Assembly (NCBI RefSeq): GCF_000189635.1
Contig: NW_002476559.1
Span: 1,964,252 to 2,028,251, forward strand
Length of the DNA stretch: 64,000 nt
Direction of reading: 5' to 3'
Origin: Tetrahymena thermophila SB210
Taxonomy: Eukaryota; Ciliophora; Oligohymenophorea; Hymenostomatida; Tetrahymenidae
Within the stretch, counting starts at the first letter, position 1; each line of letters starts with the position of its first letter. The translations under genes were made by a program, and so were the position numbers. The notes under the pieces are model-generated. The model did no database searches, had not been told where the DNA came from, and saw only the letters and a list, made by a program, of their open reading frames with translations. Below, piece by piece: positions 37,215-50,200 of the stretch.

Positions 37215-38838
37215 TCACCAATCAAATAAATCATAAAAAACTTAATGGTGATTTAAGGTTAAATAACTTGAGATACTTTTGCTAAAAGCTATATAATAAT
37301 TAAATATATTGAAGTACAGTTAGTAATATTCTTCATTGACTTCTATTACTCGTACTAATTCTGGTTTCAAAAATCTATCATACCTAAATTCCTAATTAAT
37401 CCAGATCACCAAACTTTATTTATTTATCAATCCAACTAATCTTAGAAAATTTTCTGGTGAGATATATTTAGTGCGTATTAGACTTATTTACTTTACGATA
37501 TTCTTATTTAGTATTTACAATTATGTTTAATCTAATTAATAAGAGCTTTTGTTGAAAATGACTTCTTAGAAATCAGAATTTTTTAAATTTGTTCTTTCGA
37601 AAAAATTAAATAAGTCAATAATTTAGCATCCTTCAAATTCACATAAAAGGCAATTTGTTATTATATTTTTTGATTATTCATCTATTTTGATTTTTAACAA
37701 AATAGTTGAGATTCCTTCAAGTTTCTTATTATTAAATTGATTAATTTTTTTTTGAAGTTGGTTAATATCATCAACAATAAGAACTTTATTTTATCTTAAA
37801 TAGGATTTTTATTAAATTAATTAAACAAATGAAGAGATTAATATCATTTTTAAGATAATTTTTACAATATCTTATTATTAAACTTTGCTGTCATATTCCA
37901 TTTATATGTATATAAAATAAGATATCAAATTAATAATCTGATAAATGGTTTAAGAATAAATTAAGTATCTATCAAACAAGATTATGCAAGCAGATATCTT
38001 ATCTACTTTCTTACTTTTTTTATAATTCTTTTCTAAAACAACACTTATCCCAGATATGAATTTTAGCAAATACAAAATTATCAAGCAATTCATGCTTCGC
38101 TTATTACTATCAGTATCGAAGAAATTTTAAAAGTTAATCATTTTAATTAGTAAAAAAACTATAATAATTGATAGAATTAAGAACATATCACTAATATTTT
38201 AGAAAATAACATTTTAAATACCACCAATTAAAGATGGTAATACTAAATAGAAAAAGCAAAACATTTGAAATGATGATAAGATCAAATTTTTTAACTAAAT
38301 CTATTCTATAATTTTGTAGAGTTAAGATTCACCTAGTAATAAATAATATTAGTAGATGTAACAAAGAATAACTAAAGAAATCCTAGGTAAAACTAAATAA
38401 AAGCAGCTAGTTTAATAATTTGCTTATAAAATTAAAATCTAAAATGTAATAATTGAAAGTGCAAAGATGTATCTTATAATCCATCCTTTGTTATCATCTT
38501 TAATGTAATATTTTTTAAATTTATCAAATCTTATTAAAAAGTATAAGTCCTCTATTTAAAGCAATGAGAGAATAGCAACGAATAGAATCTCTAATCTTTT
38601 TTAATTCCTATGCAATTTAAAAATAGCTATGAAGTGAGATAATAAAAATACCAAATTAATCTTAAGAGGAAAGGTGCCAGTTTCTTTATACTTTTAATAA
38701 AAAATTTATTTTAAAATAAATAAGTGTTAAATTTTTTAATACAATTTAGTTATTAAAAAAGTAAAAGAGCCAATTCATTTGGTTCAGTTTGACAAATAGA
38801 ATAAATGCTATTTTAATATATTGAGGAGACTTTGACAT
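37215..38838 (-). CDS. Multi-pass membrane protein family, copy D, diverged (523 aa)
   Basis: Exons 38838-38743 and 38690-37215, phase 0, TGA 37215-37217. The same architecture as copies A-C but clearly older: N-terminus MSKSPQYIKIAFILFVKLNQ, loop KDDNKGWIIRYIFAL, block CEFEGCQIIDL, and end VFYDLFDW. The whole frame is open, so it is probably functional. Intron position and exon-1 length (32 codons) are exactly conserved. It is nine residues longer than A and C. Confidence 0.82.
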
Positions 38839-39758
38839 TTTTGATTCTATCAAGTTATTTTTAATTTATTTGTTTTTTGAGAAATCTGATTTTAAATATT
38901 TTTGAGATATTTAATTTATTATTAATTTATAGAGAAGATAATAATATTTCAAAAATCTGAGGTGTTTCTTCTTGAAAAGTTAATTAATTGTTTATTTGCT
39001 TTTGTATAAAAATAGAACCTTAATAATTATTAATATTCTCTATTCAAAGGAAAAATCATAATTGAAATAAAAACCAAACCAATTTAATTTATTTTTAATA
39101 TAATTTCTTGTTTACTGATTGATATTGTATAAAACAGTTTACTATTTTAATTTTATTCACTCAATTTAAAAGTAATTTTATTTATAAAATATTTTATTCA
39201 TGAAAGTAAAAGTAATATGTGCTATTTATGTTTTAATTTTTATTATATTTTATCCAAATTTATTTTATACAAGCAATAACTTTTAGATTACTTCAATTAT
39301 TATTTAGAATTTAGATGATGATAATAATAATAAATTTCCTTTAATCAATTATTAGTTTTTAAATAAATTAAAGTTATCATTTTAAAAAAATTGGTCAATT
39401 AAGTTTCCAACAAAAAAATTAATCTAAATAAAAAACTCAATTTATAAATTAGATTAAATTTAGTATCAAATGATTAACAGTCNNNNNNNNNNNNNNNNNN
39501 NNNNNNNNNNNNNNNNNNNNNNNNNNNNNNNNNNNNNNNNNNNNNNNNNNNNNNNNNNNNNNNNNNNNNNNNNNNNNNNNNNTTTGTCTTTATATTTCTT
39601 CATGACTTAAAAATAAATTGGCTTTTTATAAAAGATTTATGTTAAAAATTATAATTTAAAAGAAAAAAATAAAGAAATATAGATATCTTTATAAGAATTT
39701 TAATATGAATCATTTTAATTATGTGTGCCATAAAATTTAACAACAAAAAATAAATAAA
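38839..39758. other. Intergenic with assembly gap
   Basis: AT-rich flanks around a run of N. Nothing recognised on either side. The true length of this region is unknown. Confidence 0.6.
39483..39582. other. Assembly gap of exactly 100 N
   Basis: One hundred N in a row, the conventional placeholder for a gap of unknown size. It lies between membrane-protein copies D and E, where further tandem copies could be hidden or collapsed. Confidence 0.99.
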
Positions 39759-41328
39759 TCAATAATCAAATAAATCATAAAAAACAAATCTTGGGTTTAA
39801 ATTTAAAGGATTAGCAATATTCTTCAAAAAGGCTATATAAATATTAATTGTATTGAAGTAAACTTTGTAATATTCTTTGTTTTTTTCTTCTAAAGTTAAT
39901 TAACTTTTTACATTTTAATTTATCCAAATCACTAAATTTTATTCATTTATCAGGCTGATTAGATTTATTTTTGAAAATGGTAGGTTCAATATAATTAATT
40001 TTAATTTTACATATTTATTAAATAATTTTCTTTTCTAATTTTTATAATTAAGCTTGATAATCGTAAAATAGATCGAAGTCAAATATAATTTTTTAAAAGT
40101 CTGAGCCTTTGATATTTATTCTTTAATATCTATCACATACATCAAAAATTTAGAATCCTTGAAATTCTGATAAAAGGAAATTCATAATTATGTATTTTGA
40201 ATTATTATCAATAAATTATTTTGTTAAAAAAATGCATGGGGAACCTTAAAGTTAATTATTATCAAATTAAATTATTGCTTTTTGAAGATTCTCAATATTA
40301 TCTATTATTATAGGATGTTTTAATTTCCTAATTTATTAAATTTAAAGGCAAATTACAAGAAATAATATAGCTATACTTTTTACAGCATATGTGTAGATTA
40401 TTTAGTCACTTAAGTTATGTTTTAACAAAAACAAATGTAGTATTAAGTTAGTTGTATGGATAGTTATATAGAGGAGCTTCATATTTCTATCTATTAAAGT
40501 TATGAAAGCATATTTATTTAAAATTTTCTTATTATTTTCATAATTTACAAAATAAAAATTCATTATATATTTGAATAAAGCATAAAGATTGAGCCAGTGA
40601 TTTTAATTATAATTTGATAACTTTATAATACAATTCAATAAATAGACTTGTATAATTAAAGGTAAAATTATTAAATATTTTCTTTAAGTAGTATCTTTTA
40701 ATGTAGGCTTCAAATAAATTAAAGGTCTTACCTATACGAGGAAAAATGATATAGTAGCAGAAAATATCACATTTTTTATCGAAATTTATTGAATAAGTAA
40801 ACTATACTAAGATCCATCAAAGCAAATAAAACTTTCATAGATTTATACAAGGTATACTATAGCAATTCTAGATAAAATTATATTTTAATTTTAGGGTTAT
40901 TGCATAATACAATTGTAAATATGAATACTTATAAGAGCAAAAAAATATCTTTAAAACCATCCTTTTTAATCGTCTTGAATAAAAAAATTTTTAAACTTAT
41001 CATATCTTATCAAAAAGTAAAAGTCTTCTATTTATAGAAAAGAGAGAAAGCTGACTAGCAAAAATTCAAAACAAATTTAGATGCCAAAATAATACAACGG
41101 TCACTATCAAATTCTACAAGTAAAATATCAAATTAAGATTAAAATAAATTTTATTATTGAAACCACAGTATTAGTACTATTTTAATAAATAAATAATATT
41201 AAAATTAAATATTAATTTTTTTAATTAATTACCACTACATAGTGAAAAAAATTATAAAGCCATTGAACTTGGTATATTTTGACAAATAAAATAAAAAAAT
41301 ATTTTTTTTGTAAAGAATAATTAATCAT
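39759..41328 (-). pseudogene. Multi-pass membrane protein family, copy E, probably a pseudogene
   Basis: Homology to copies A-D runs from an ATG at 41328 to a YDLFDY-TGA end at 39759-39761. Most of the middle is one open frame with family blocks (QDDQKGWFQRYFFAL; LSEFQGFQIFDV). Two breaks are visible. Near the start of exon 2 a TGA follows VTVVLFWHLNLF, and the family frame resumes about 35 bp later in another register. Near the 3' end a TGA after SNQPDK and a register change precede the conserved C-terminus. An unplaced extra intron could explain the first break, but not easily both. Exon 1 has also lost the MSGLPKQIKIA consensus. It is divergent from the second 304-aa gene. Confidence 0.7.
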
Positions 41329-41888
41329 TTTTAACTCTCTAGAGATTTATTAATATTTTTGAATTGTAAAATTTTTAGAATTTATTTTTTAGTTATTTAT
41401 CTAATATTTAATTAATTATAAATTCTAAGAAAAATATTTGATATTTTAAATTGATTTAATGCTTGCTTAACAGAATTTATATAATATATAATATATAATA
41501 TGATTATTTCTACAAAAATTCTATCAATAAAAATAAATAATCTTATTTAATAATCTCCATACAAAAATTAAAATAAGATATATCCAATAGGGTGGTGGGT
41601 AATACTTTTTCCTATATATTACCTAAATTAATATATTTTTCTATCTTTTAAAATATGAATATAAGAATAATATGTATATTTAGCTGAAATAATATTTTAT
41701 TATCTCAGATTAATAATTAATTCGTGTTTATTTGATATCAGATATTTTATTTTTGTTTAGTAAACGATTTCAACTAATATCAGTAATAAAGTCTTAGAAA
41801 GTATTTTATATTAAAGGTTTATTGTATTAGTTAGTCTTTCAAATTTGATCTTAAACAAAAAAGCTTAAAGCTCAATCATTAATAATAA
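41329..41888. promoter_or_regulatory. Divergent intergenic region, second copy of the shared 5' block
   Basis: From about 41580 it is a close copy of 33310-33630, including ATAGGGTGGTGGG and the tract AATAATATGTATATTTAGCTG-like region. It lies directly upstream of the second 304-aa gene. Confidence 0.6.
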
Positions 41889-42803
41889 ATGGACTAACTA
41901 AAATTTGATTTTTCTTTAAATAGTTCAAGGCTTTGTCCAGTTCACAAAAAAATATAAGTATATCTAAATGTTGATACTAAATAGCAGAACACTGACCCTA
42001 TTTTCATGTGCGTATCATGTGTGCCAAAAGAATTGAACTAATAAAAAAACTAAATTAAGGTAACTCCTCTAGATGATATTCTAAATGATGAAGAAATTTA
42101 ATTGGATAACTGGTTGATTGATGTAGATTTTGGCAAATTTCATAAGCTGTTTAATCAAGAGCAATTAAAAATCTAATAAGAATTGGATAAGTTTTTCAAA
42201 AACTTCAGATCTTCTATAATTAACAAGCTAGACATTTTTGAAAAAAGTGTGAGATAGAGATACGAAGAATTAGAGTTCAACAAAACAAAGATTATCCAAT
42301 ATATTAAAGATAGCTCAATGAAAGAATAAGTTAGAAATATTTTAAAATAAAGCTAAAATTTAGAGCAACAAACTAAATCTTATAAAGAACTGATAAAACA
42401 TTTAGAAAAGAATAAAAAAGATATCTAAGATAATTACCATTAATTACAATTAAACTTTAACTCTTACGCGGAATATCTATGTGTAGAAAATATATCTTAA
42501 TTTCAAATATAATTAGAAAACGTTCTAAATAATATATCTTAGATAGCAAACTATAAAATAGTAGATATGCTTAAAATTTAAGATCAAAAAGTACTTCCAA
42601 TAGAATATGATGAAGGATTTAATGATTAAATTTATCATGGACTAATTTCTAATGTGTGCTCATTGTATGAAATTAATTGCAATTAAATTACTCAATATGT
42701 AAAGTTAACCTTATAAGAATAATAACTCATAGAGAATTATGACTTATAAAAATATGGAAAAAAATATCTTACATATCTTCTATTCCCCGATTAAATCTTT
42801 TGA
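41889..42803 (+). CDS. Cys/His-motif coiled-coil protein, copy 2 (304 aa)
   Basis: Same length (305 codons) and nearly the same sequence as the gene at 33631. ATG 41889, TGA 42801-42803. CPVHKK and MCVSC are both kept, so the putative metal site is intact. Differences are scattered single bases without indels, so the reading frame is preserved along the whole gene. This is much closer than the neighbouring membrane-protein copies are to each other, which implies a separate recent duplication or gene conversion. Confidence 0.85.
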
Positions 42804-43255
42804 ATTATATTAGTATTATTTTGAATACAAAATATTAGATTATTTAATTAAAAAGGAAAAATAGGGGATTAATATAAAATTAATTTTCTAATGAAATTAT
42901 ATTTTCTTATTATTTCTTTTTGTCAAATATTAAAAAATGAAAAAATATTTTTTAAAACAAACCCTTCCATATTTTATATATGTTTGCTTATGTTAAAATA
43001 TTATATAAATGAAATATGTAACTAAAATATGTAGTAAAATAAATACATACATGTATATATATATAATTTTAAGCTATATTTTACCATTTTTGAGATATTT
43101 TTAAAGGAGTTGATTGTAATTTCATTATTTTGTCTGATTTAATTTAATTTAACTTAAATTATTTTAATCTAAACTTTTTTGCTAAAAATCATTTGTAATA
43201 ATTAAAGTATAATTAATAATTTATATTGTAATATGTTATTTTAAAATAAAAATTT
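42804..43255. other. Intergenic between convergent genes
   Basis: AT-rich, nothing recognised. Confidence 0.6.
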
Positions 43256-45568
43256 TCATTAGTTTATTATTTTTGTTATGTTAAAATAGCCTAACTCTAC
43301 AGCCAATTCATATGGTGTCCTGTTTTTGTAATCTTTAGAAAATAAATTTGACCCTTTTGATACTAAAAATTTAGCGAGGTCTTCGTAGTTCCTTTTTACA
43401 GCCCAATGTAGTCCTGTATAAAGATACTTTTTTATTTATTTAAATTTAATACAAATAAATATTTTAAAATTAATGGTCTTACATTATCTACTGAAAAAAT
43501 TAGTTCAGGATTAGCTTCAAGGTCTTCAGCTACTTCTTTCATTTTATTATGCCTTATATTAACGAAATATTTATCTTGGTCTTTTGCTTTAGGGCTTTGT
43601 ATTTGAGAAATTTATAGTTTGTATTTATCATGAACTGGTGAAAAGAAATCTTCATCTATCTCGTATTCTTTTAGCTGAAGCAATTTAGTAGTAAAGTTTT
43701 CACTCATTGCATCTAGTTTATCAATAGGATCAATTCTTAAGTTTTCATCATTCTAAATTAATTGTATTTTTCTTTGTTTTTATTGTTAAGATTTACTAAA
43801 TGAATTCCTTTCTTTTTTTATAGATAAATTAGGTGACTTTTATATAACAGAATCACTTTTATCTATTATGCTATTTGCTTATTCTTATAATTGAAGTTAT
43901 AAAATAGGTGGAACTTAATATTATTGGGTGTTTTATTATTAATTGAAACTAATTTATTAACTTTACTGATTATTTTAAATAATATTTTAAAAGAAGTTTT
44001 ATTCTTTAGGTTGAAGATTTTATAGAGTATATTATTTTGTTTGTTATATATTTAGTTTGATTGTTGATTGAGGTATTTTATCATCGCCTTTTTTGTCTTA
44101 GAAGTTGGTGTGTTAATCCATTCTTTTAAATTGAATACCTAAGTCAGAATATTTTTATTTCAGAACACCTTTTACATTGTGATGGTTCCTCTCTGTTTAA
44201 TTATTAGAAAATATATTGTTTTCTTATGTAGTATTTTTTATTCTTTGTAGTGAGTCTATTGCATTTTAAATTAATTGAGCTTGCTAAATTTGAGAGAAAT
44301 TCTTTTTTGTAGGAGATTGTGTAGAAATTTCAGCATTTTTCGATGACTATCTTTTTATGGTTGCTATATTTGAAGTATTTTAAGACCTAGTTGATGGAGG
44401 GTTAGAATGTCTATCTTATTTATAAATTGAAGAGTGTTTTTTAAGTAGCAAAATTTCTGAGTTGTTTGGAAGAGAATTATTGTTATGACTAGAGTTTTTT
44501 CTACTGAGAGCAGTGTTAGGTGAAGTTGTACTTTCCTGCAAATTATTTAGCTTTTGAGGAAGTAATAAACAAGTTTATACTTTCATAGATTTTTTATTGC
44601 GGAATCCTTCAGGCTCATCTAAAGCGGGTGTGAAGTAAAGATTATAAAGATTAACAGATCCTGTAAATTTTCTAAAGGAATTAGTTATGATTTAATCAGC
44701 CAGAATTTTGTCTTTTTAAAGTTCTTCATAGTTTTTGATCAACTATTATTTTGCCATTTAAATATATAATTTTTCTCTTTCTTCTCTTTCGTTTTTGAGT
44801 CTCTTTTGCTATATTTTATCAATAAGGAACATTTTTTGCCTATTGAATTGCTTTTCTTTATCTTTTAGATTCTAAATAAGATCTTATTTATCATGATTTT
44901 CTGCTTGATACGTTTTAACAAGAGGATCCTGAGTGTTTTTTATGTTTTTAAGTGTCATATTTTCATCCTTTTTGAGAAAATTGTATATGTGAATGTCTTG
45001 CTTCAATTCTATAAAATAATAAATTTAACGCTATAAATTTAAAAAATACTATAAAAGATTCAGCTTTAGCTATAATTAAACTTTAAAATTGATAACATTG
45101 AATTTTTTACTGAACTCTTAAAATAAATTTAAATAATTTACTCTTAGTTTTTTTCATTAAATCTGTTTTCATTTGAAACAAACTTTCTGATTTTATATTT
45201 TTTGAAGGAGAGGTAGTTCTCGAAGTTTAAGGACTAAGAAACTAAAATATTTGCGTTTTGTTGACCTTACTTACAGACTGTGATCTCTTATTGGATGCTA
45301 ATAAACTGTGGTTATCCCTTGGAGTTGCAAAATTAGTTGTAACATTGTCTGCAATTGAATCTGTTTGGTGCTTTTCTTGCAACTCATCTTTTACATGAAT
45401 AATTTACTTAAAATTGTAAAAATCTATTTTTTTTTTAATAGGAGTTGATGAACGAGAGCCTGCCGGAGTTGCATTTACAAAATTAGCAAACGGTTGCTAA
45501 AATCTGAATAGGATATCAGATTTTTTGAAAGGAGATAAATAATTAGAGCTTGATTTGCATCGTTTCAT
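43256..45568 (-). CDS. Ankyrin-repeat protein with a long charged N-terminus (707 aa)
   Basis: Three exons, 45568-45142, 45008-43483 and 43426-43256, phases 1 and 0, 708 codons in total. Residues 1-140 are Ser/Thr/Lys-rich (MKRCKSSSNYLSPFKKS). Residues ~150-230 form a coiled coil (KDKEKQFNRQKMFLIDKIQQ). A Gln/Asn/Ser-rich, probably disordered stretch follows to ~560. The C-terminal ~80 residues hold two to three ankyrin repeats, best seen in TGLHWAVKRNYEDLAKFL and RTPYELAVELGYFNITKI. Ankyrin repeats bind proteins; no target is apparent. The last ankyrin helix runs to the stop with no cap. Exon joins are well supported by phase and by continuity of the repeat across intron 2. Confidence 0.85.
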
Positions 45569-47290
45569 CTAGTTCAAATAGCTAAAATTTGAATTAATTT
45601 TTATTAATCTACTTATTCTTAATAAGTATTCAGTAAGCTTGCTTGATTTAGAATTATTAACTTTAGGTCTAACTAAATAAATACTTTCTCATATTAAATC
45701 AAGATATCTTTTAAAAATAAATTAATGGTTTTTATAGCATTATAATTATTATTTAGTCTCCAAAATCTATAGTAAATATTTTTCCAAGTCAATTAGAATT
45801 ATTTTCTAAAATCATTTAAATACAAAACTTACTTTGACAAAATTATAAAATTAATTATTAAATATAATCAGTAAATTTTATTTTTCTTTAGATTTTTATT
45901 CAAATTACTAATCAATAAATAAATAATTTATAATTTTTGATTCATTTTATAATAAAAATATTTCGATTCTCAAATTTCTCTCTTTAATTTTGTTAATTCT
46001 ATTTTAAAATTTTTTCATTCAAAAAATATATAATTATAAAATTCATTTTAGGTATTTGAAAATGTTATAAAAAGTAAAAATAAATGATATTTTAATAGAT
46101 ATTTCTAATTATCGTTTTTAATTTTTAAATTAATCAAATAATTAATTAAGCATAAAGGTATTTATTAAGTGAATAAATATTAGTTTTATATTGTTTTTAT
46201 AGTATATTTTTTTGAATTTAAATTTAAATTTTATCATGTAACATAAAATATACTAAAAGAGAAGATAATTTAAAATATATTTTAACAAATAAAAAATAGG
46301 ATAATTTTTAAAAGTTAGTTGAAGAGTATCAAAATTTTTTAGTTGCTAGCTTTTGTTATTTATATATATAAAATATTATATTATTTAAACTTTATTACTT
46401 TTCCATGATTTTCCTTTTCTTCAATGTTGAAATATTAGAAATTCTGATTTTTTATAACATTTTTTTCATTCTTTTAGTTGGTTGAATTTTATTATTATAG
46501 AACAAACGAAATAATTTTGTTTAAGTAATTTATTAATTTAAAAAATCCATCTCAGATTTCTTTGAAGTAATTTTAACTTTTTGAAAGTTGAGTGAAGTTT
46601 TAATTAATTTTTAGAAAAAATCCGTTAAACAATAATAGTAAGTATTTATAGAACTAAAAAAAGTGATAAATACAAAATCAAAAAGAAATTTAAAAGGCTC
46701 TGTTCATTAATAAAGCAGTTAAGACAAATATGGTTTTAACAAATATTCTAATCAAATATTACGACATTAATATTAGTAATATTAGATATCTATATTTTAA
46801 TTTTACTCATACAGTAGCTAAATACTAATTTGTTAAGAATTTTAGTGGTAAAAGTACACTAAAAGCTCATTATAAGATGCTTAGATTAGTAAAGTAAATT
46901 TACTTGAAATATTCTTCACAGCATAGTGTTTTTTGTTTTAATTTCAGAATTGATAATCAAACCCAAAAAAACTAAAATAAATAAATAAATTAATAAGTGA
47001 GCGGATTACTATTATTAATTTATTATGTGAATGAAAATGCTCATAAATTTATAATTTATCTGAAAGATTAATTGAATATTTGCATCAATAATAAATTATA
47101 AAAGATAAGAAAATTATTAATTACTTTTAATTAATCACTAATAAAGTCTTGAGTGATTAATTCTTTGATTGATTGATTATTTTATTGATTTGTATATACT
47201 GCTTAAAGCAAAAAGTAAAGTTGATATAAAATACATAATAAATAACAGCTCCAATTAAAAGAAGCAGTAGATTGAGTTGAATATTTGTAA
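45569..47290. other. Intergenic between divergent genes
   Basis: About 1.7 kb of AT-rich DNA upstream of the ankyrin gene (-) and the phosphatase gene (+). No gene or RNA recognised. Confidence 0.55.
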
Positions 47291-50200
47291 ATGTAGATTA
47301 AAAAAAGGACATTTAGTACTTCAGGGTAGAATTAGGAAAGTTTACCTTCGTAGCACAGTGAATATATTAAAATTTCCTAGGATTAAAGTCCGACATAATG
47401 TTAGGTAATCCATAACGTTATTCCTAAGAACAACTCTCTAGATTCTAATGTTTAGAGCATTAATACAAACAGCAATAGCAATCAAGTTAATAATCTTCTT
47501 TACAAAATCAGCATTTTATCACCTATTAAAAAACATCCCAGAAACAGAAAAAATATTTACTCAAAGCATAATGAATAGAACTATTATGAAGAGATGGTAT
47601 CTCCTCTAGGGCAATAACATATTTCTCAATTTTCGAATTAGAGTTCTATTCATAATTTGTCCCTAGATGAGGGTTCACTAGTGTAAAATAAAAACATACA
47701 AAATTTAAATTTTTTGGAAAGCGATTTGTCTAATGAGAGTAATAACAACAGTCAGCTTTTTAGCGCTGCCAAGTTTGACATCTTAGAAAACAGATAGCAA
47801 AGTAAATTGAAATTAATTTATCAGTCATTTTTGATTTCTACTTACTTTCATTTATAGCCGTAGAAATTCCTTATAAAGTTTCATTCAGATGTAACTAATT
47901 TCATATCTTTGCTATAACAAATAAATACTAAATCAAGCTCACAATTTATAACAAAAAATCCTGTATGAATTTATAAAGCTATTAAAATTATTTTAAAATA
48001 GCAAAATTACAATTTTGATGTTATCATGGATTTAAATATTTATAGATATTACAATATTTATCTATATATAGATAAATAGTATAAATACATATACTCAGTT
48101 TATTATTTGTTTATTTTAATTTATCTTTATATATTAGGTCAAGGAAAGAAAAGTGAGATGCTTAGTAGATAAAGAAAATAGATTGTTGGTAAGTTCTCAA
48201 ATTAACTTCCATCAATTTAAGCATCAAATAATAGCGGAGAATTATCTATGATTTAGTCAAGAAAATAATCTGCTTAAAACAATATGTAGACTCCTTAAAA
48301 AATTTAGAAGAGTAACTAAAATAATGGCTTTAAAAATCAGCAAAATATGAATGTTAAGAAAATAATGCCTCTTTTCAACTAGAACACAAATTCAACAAGC
48401 AACAATAGTAATGTACTTACATAGGATAATGACATTTCCAATCAAAAAATAAATAATTAAGATAAAAATATCATTTAATTTAGCGTTATTGATCATTAAA
48501 ATTAGTATAATCCTGCTTTGTATGGAGCTAAAGCAAGAAAATTAATAGACTTAACTGATTAGTCTTAACAAATTTCTAAGAATAATATCAGACAGTCATC
48601 TTAAAATTCCAAAGAAAATAGTCTAAATGCTTCTTTCAATAATTAATAGTTTCTTAAATCAAACAATTCTAGCTACAAGCAGCCTTAGATTACTTATTAG
48701 GCTGTTTATGGCTCTGAAAACGATATAATAGAAAAACAAGAAAAAACAAGTATTCATACTCCAGTAAAGTAAATACATAATTTCTAAGGTGACGGCATGT
48801 CCTACCATGAAAGTCTTTCTTAAACTCCTGAAGTGAAGTCATCTATGAGAAATTAAACTAAATTTGAAAGAGCTATGGAATCATAAATCAGCTAAACAGT
48901 AAGTGTCAATAAAAATTTTGATGAAATAAAATAGCAAATAAACGTTTAGTCATAGAGACAGCCTACGAATAATGTTTATAACAAAAATTAAATCTTCAAG
49001 GTCAACTCTGAATAGCAATCAGCATAAGTTAAAATCCTTAAAAACAAGTCTAATAATGGTCAAACTAGCAGTAATTATCAAAAATAACAAATCTAAGCAG
49101 CTAAATAAACTAAAAATCCAAAATAAATAAGCACAGAAGGAGGAGGGGCTTACTCAGAAAACGACACATATGTATAAAAGATGAAGGGAGAATAATCTAC
49201 TGGTACAATGACATCATCCGGAATAACATCTAAAAAAAATAGCCTTGTCTTAGTGAAGTAGAATAATAGGATTAGAAACAATCCTAAGGTTATTAGAATC
49301 AACTAAATACAAAATATGAATGAACTATTTCCTGAAAATTCTTAAAACATGGCTCATTCTTAAATAGTTATTTAAGATGGTAAAATAATATAAAAAGAAT
49401 TAAATGTGATTAATTAAAAATAAGCTAACTAAGCATCAAGCTCTATCATTAAAAGAGAAAACAATTAATTAAATAATTAATAAGCTTAAAATTAAAATGA
49501 ATAATAAAATTTAGAATCTAACTATGTAACTTTCAAGGATATTCCAGTAGCAAATTCATGTGATCCAACGCTTTACAGAATAAGTGCATAATCTTAAATG
49601 ACAAAATAAAATATAAATGAAAATTAAAATAATACTAATGCAAAGCAAAGCTAAAATATTGTTTCATCTGACTCTACTCAATAACCCCAAGAAAAAATGA
49701 ATTTAATATAAAATCAAAATGATTTAGATATTAAAGAGGACTAAATGAGGAATAGTGGCGGTGACATGAATGGCATTGGTTATACAAAAGATGAAATTGA
49801 ATATACAAAGGATGGCATAGAAATACATAAAATCAAGAATTTAAGCAGTTGCTTTTCAAATAGTGCTTTAAGTTAATGTAGCATTTAAACAATAGGTTAA
49901 ATGAATAGAAAAAAAATAAACCTAACTATGCTTGTCGCATATGGAGAACAGCTATCTAAATTAAATGATATTTTTTAAGAATTCGATGTTTCATCTTCTA
50001 CTTATTATCTGATTGATAATCCTATCTTTCTTTAAAATTTACTGCAAAAATGCCACTGGTTTCTTGATATAATTAACACTGAAAAAGACCTCGAGCAACT
50101 GCCTTTGCTATTTAAGGATGAGAAATCAAGAAAAATTATAAAGTAATCAATGATCTTTGAAAGATGTGTTATCGTTTTTATTGCATAAAATTTGCTTGAT

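Noticed and set aside
24416-42803. Resemblance of head-to-head pairs to the Tetrahymena mating-type locus
   Set aside because: Mating-type genes are much larger with a different domain plan. Only the divergent orientation is similar.
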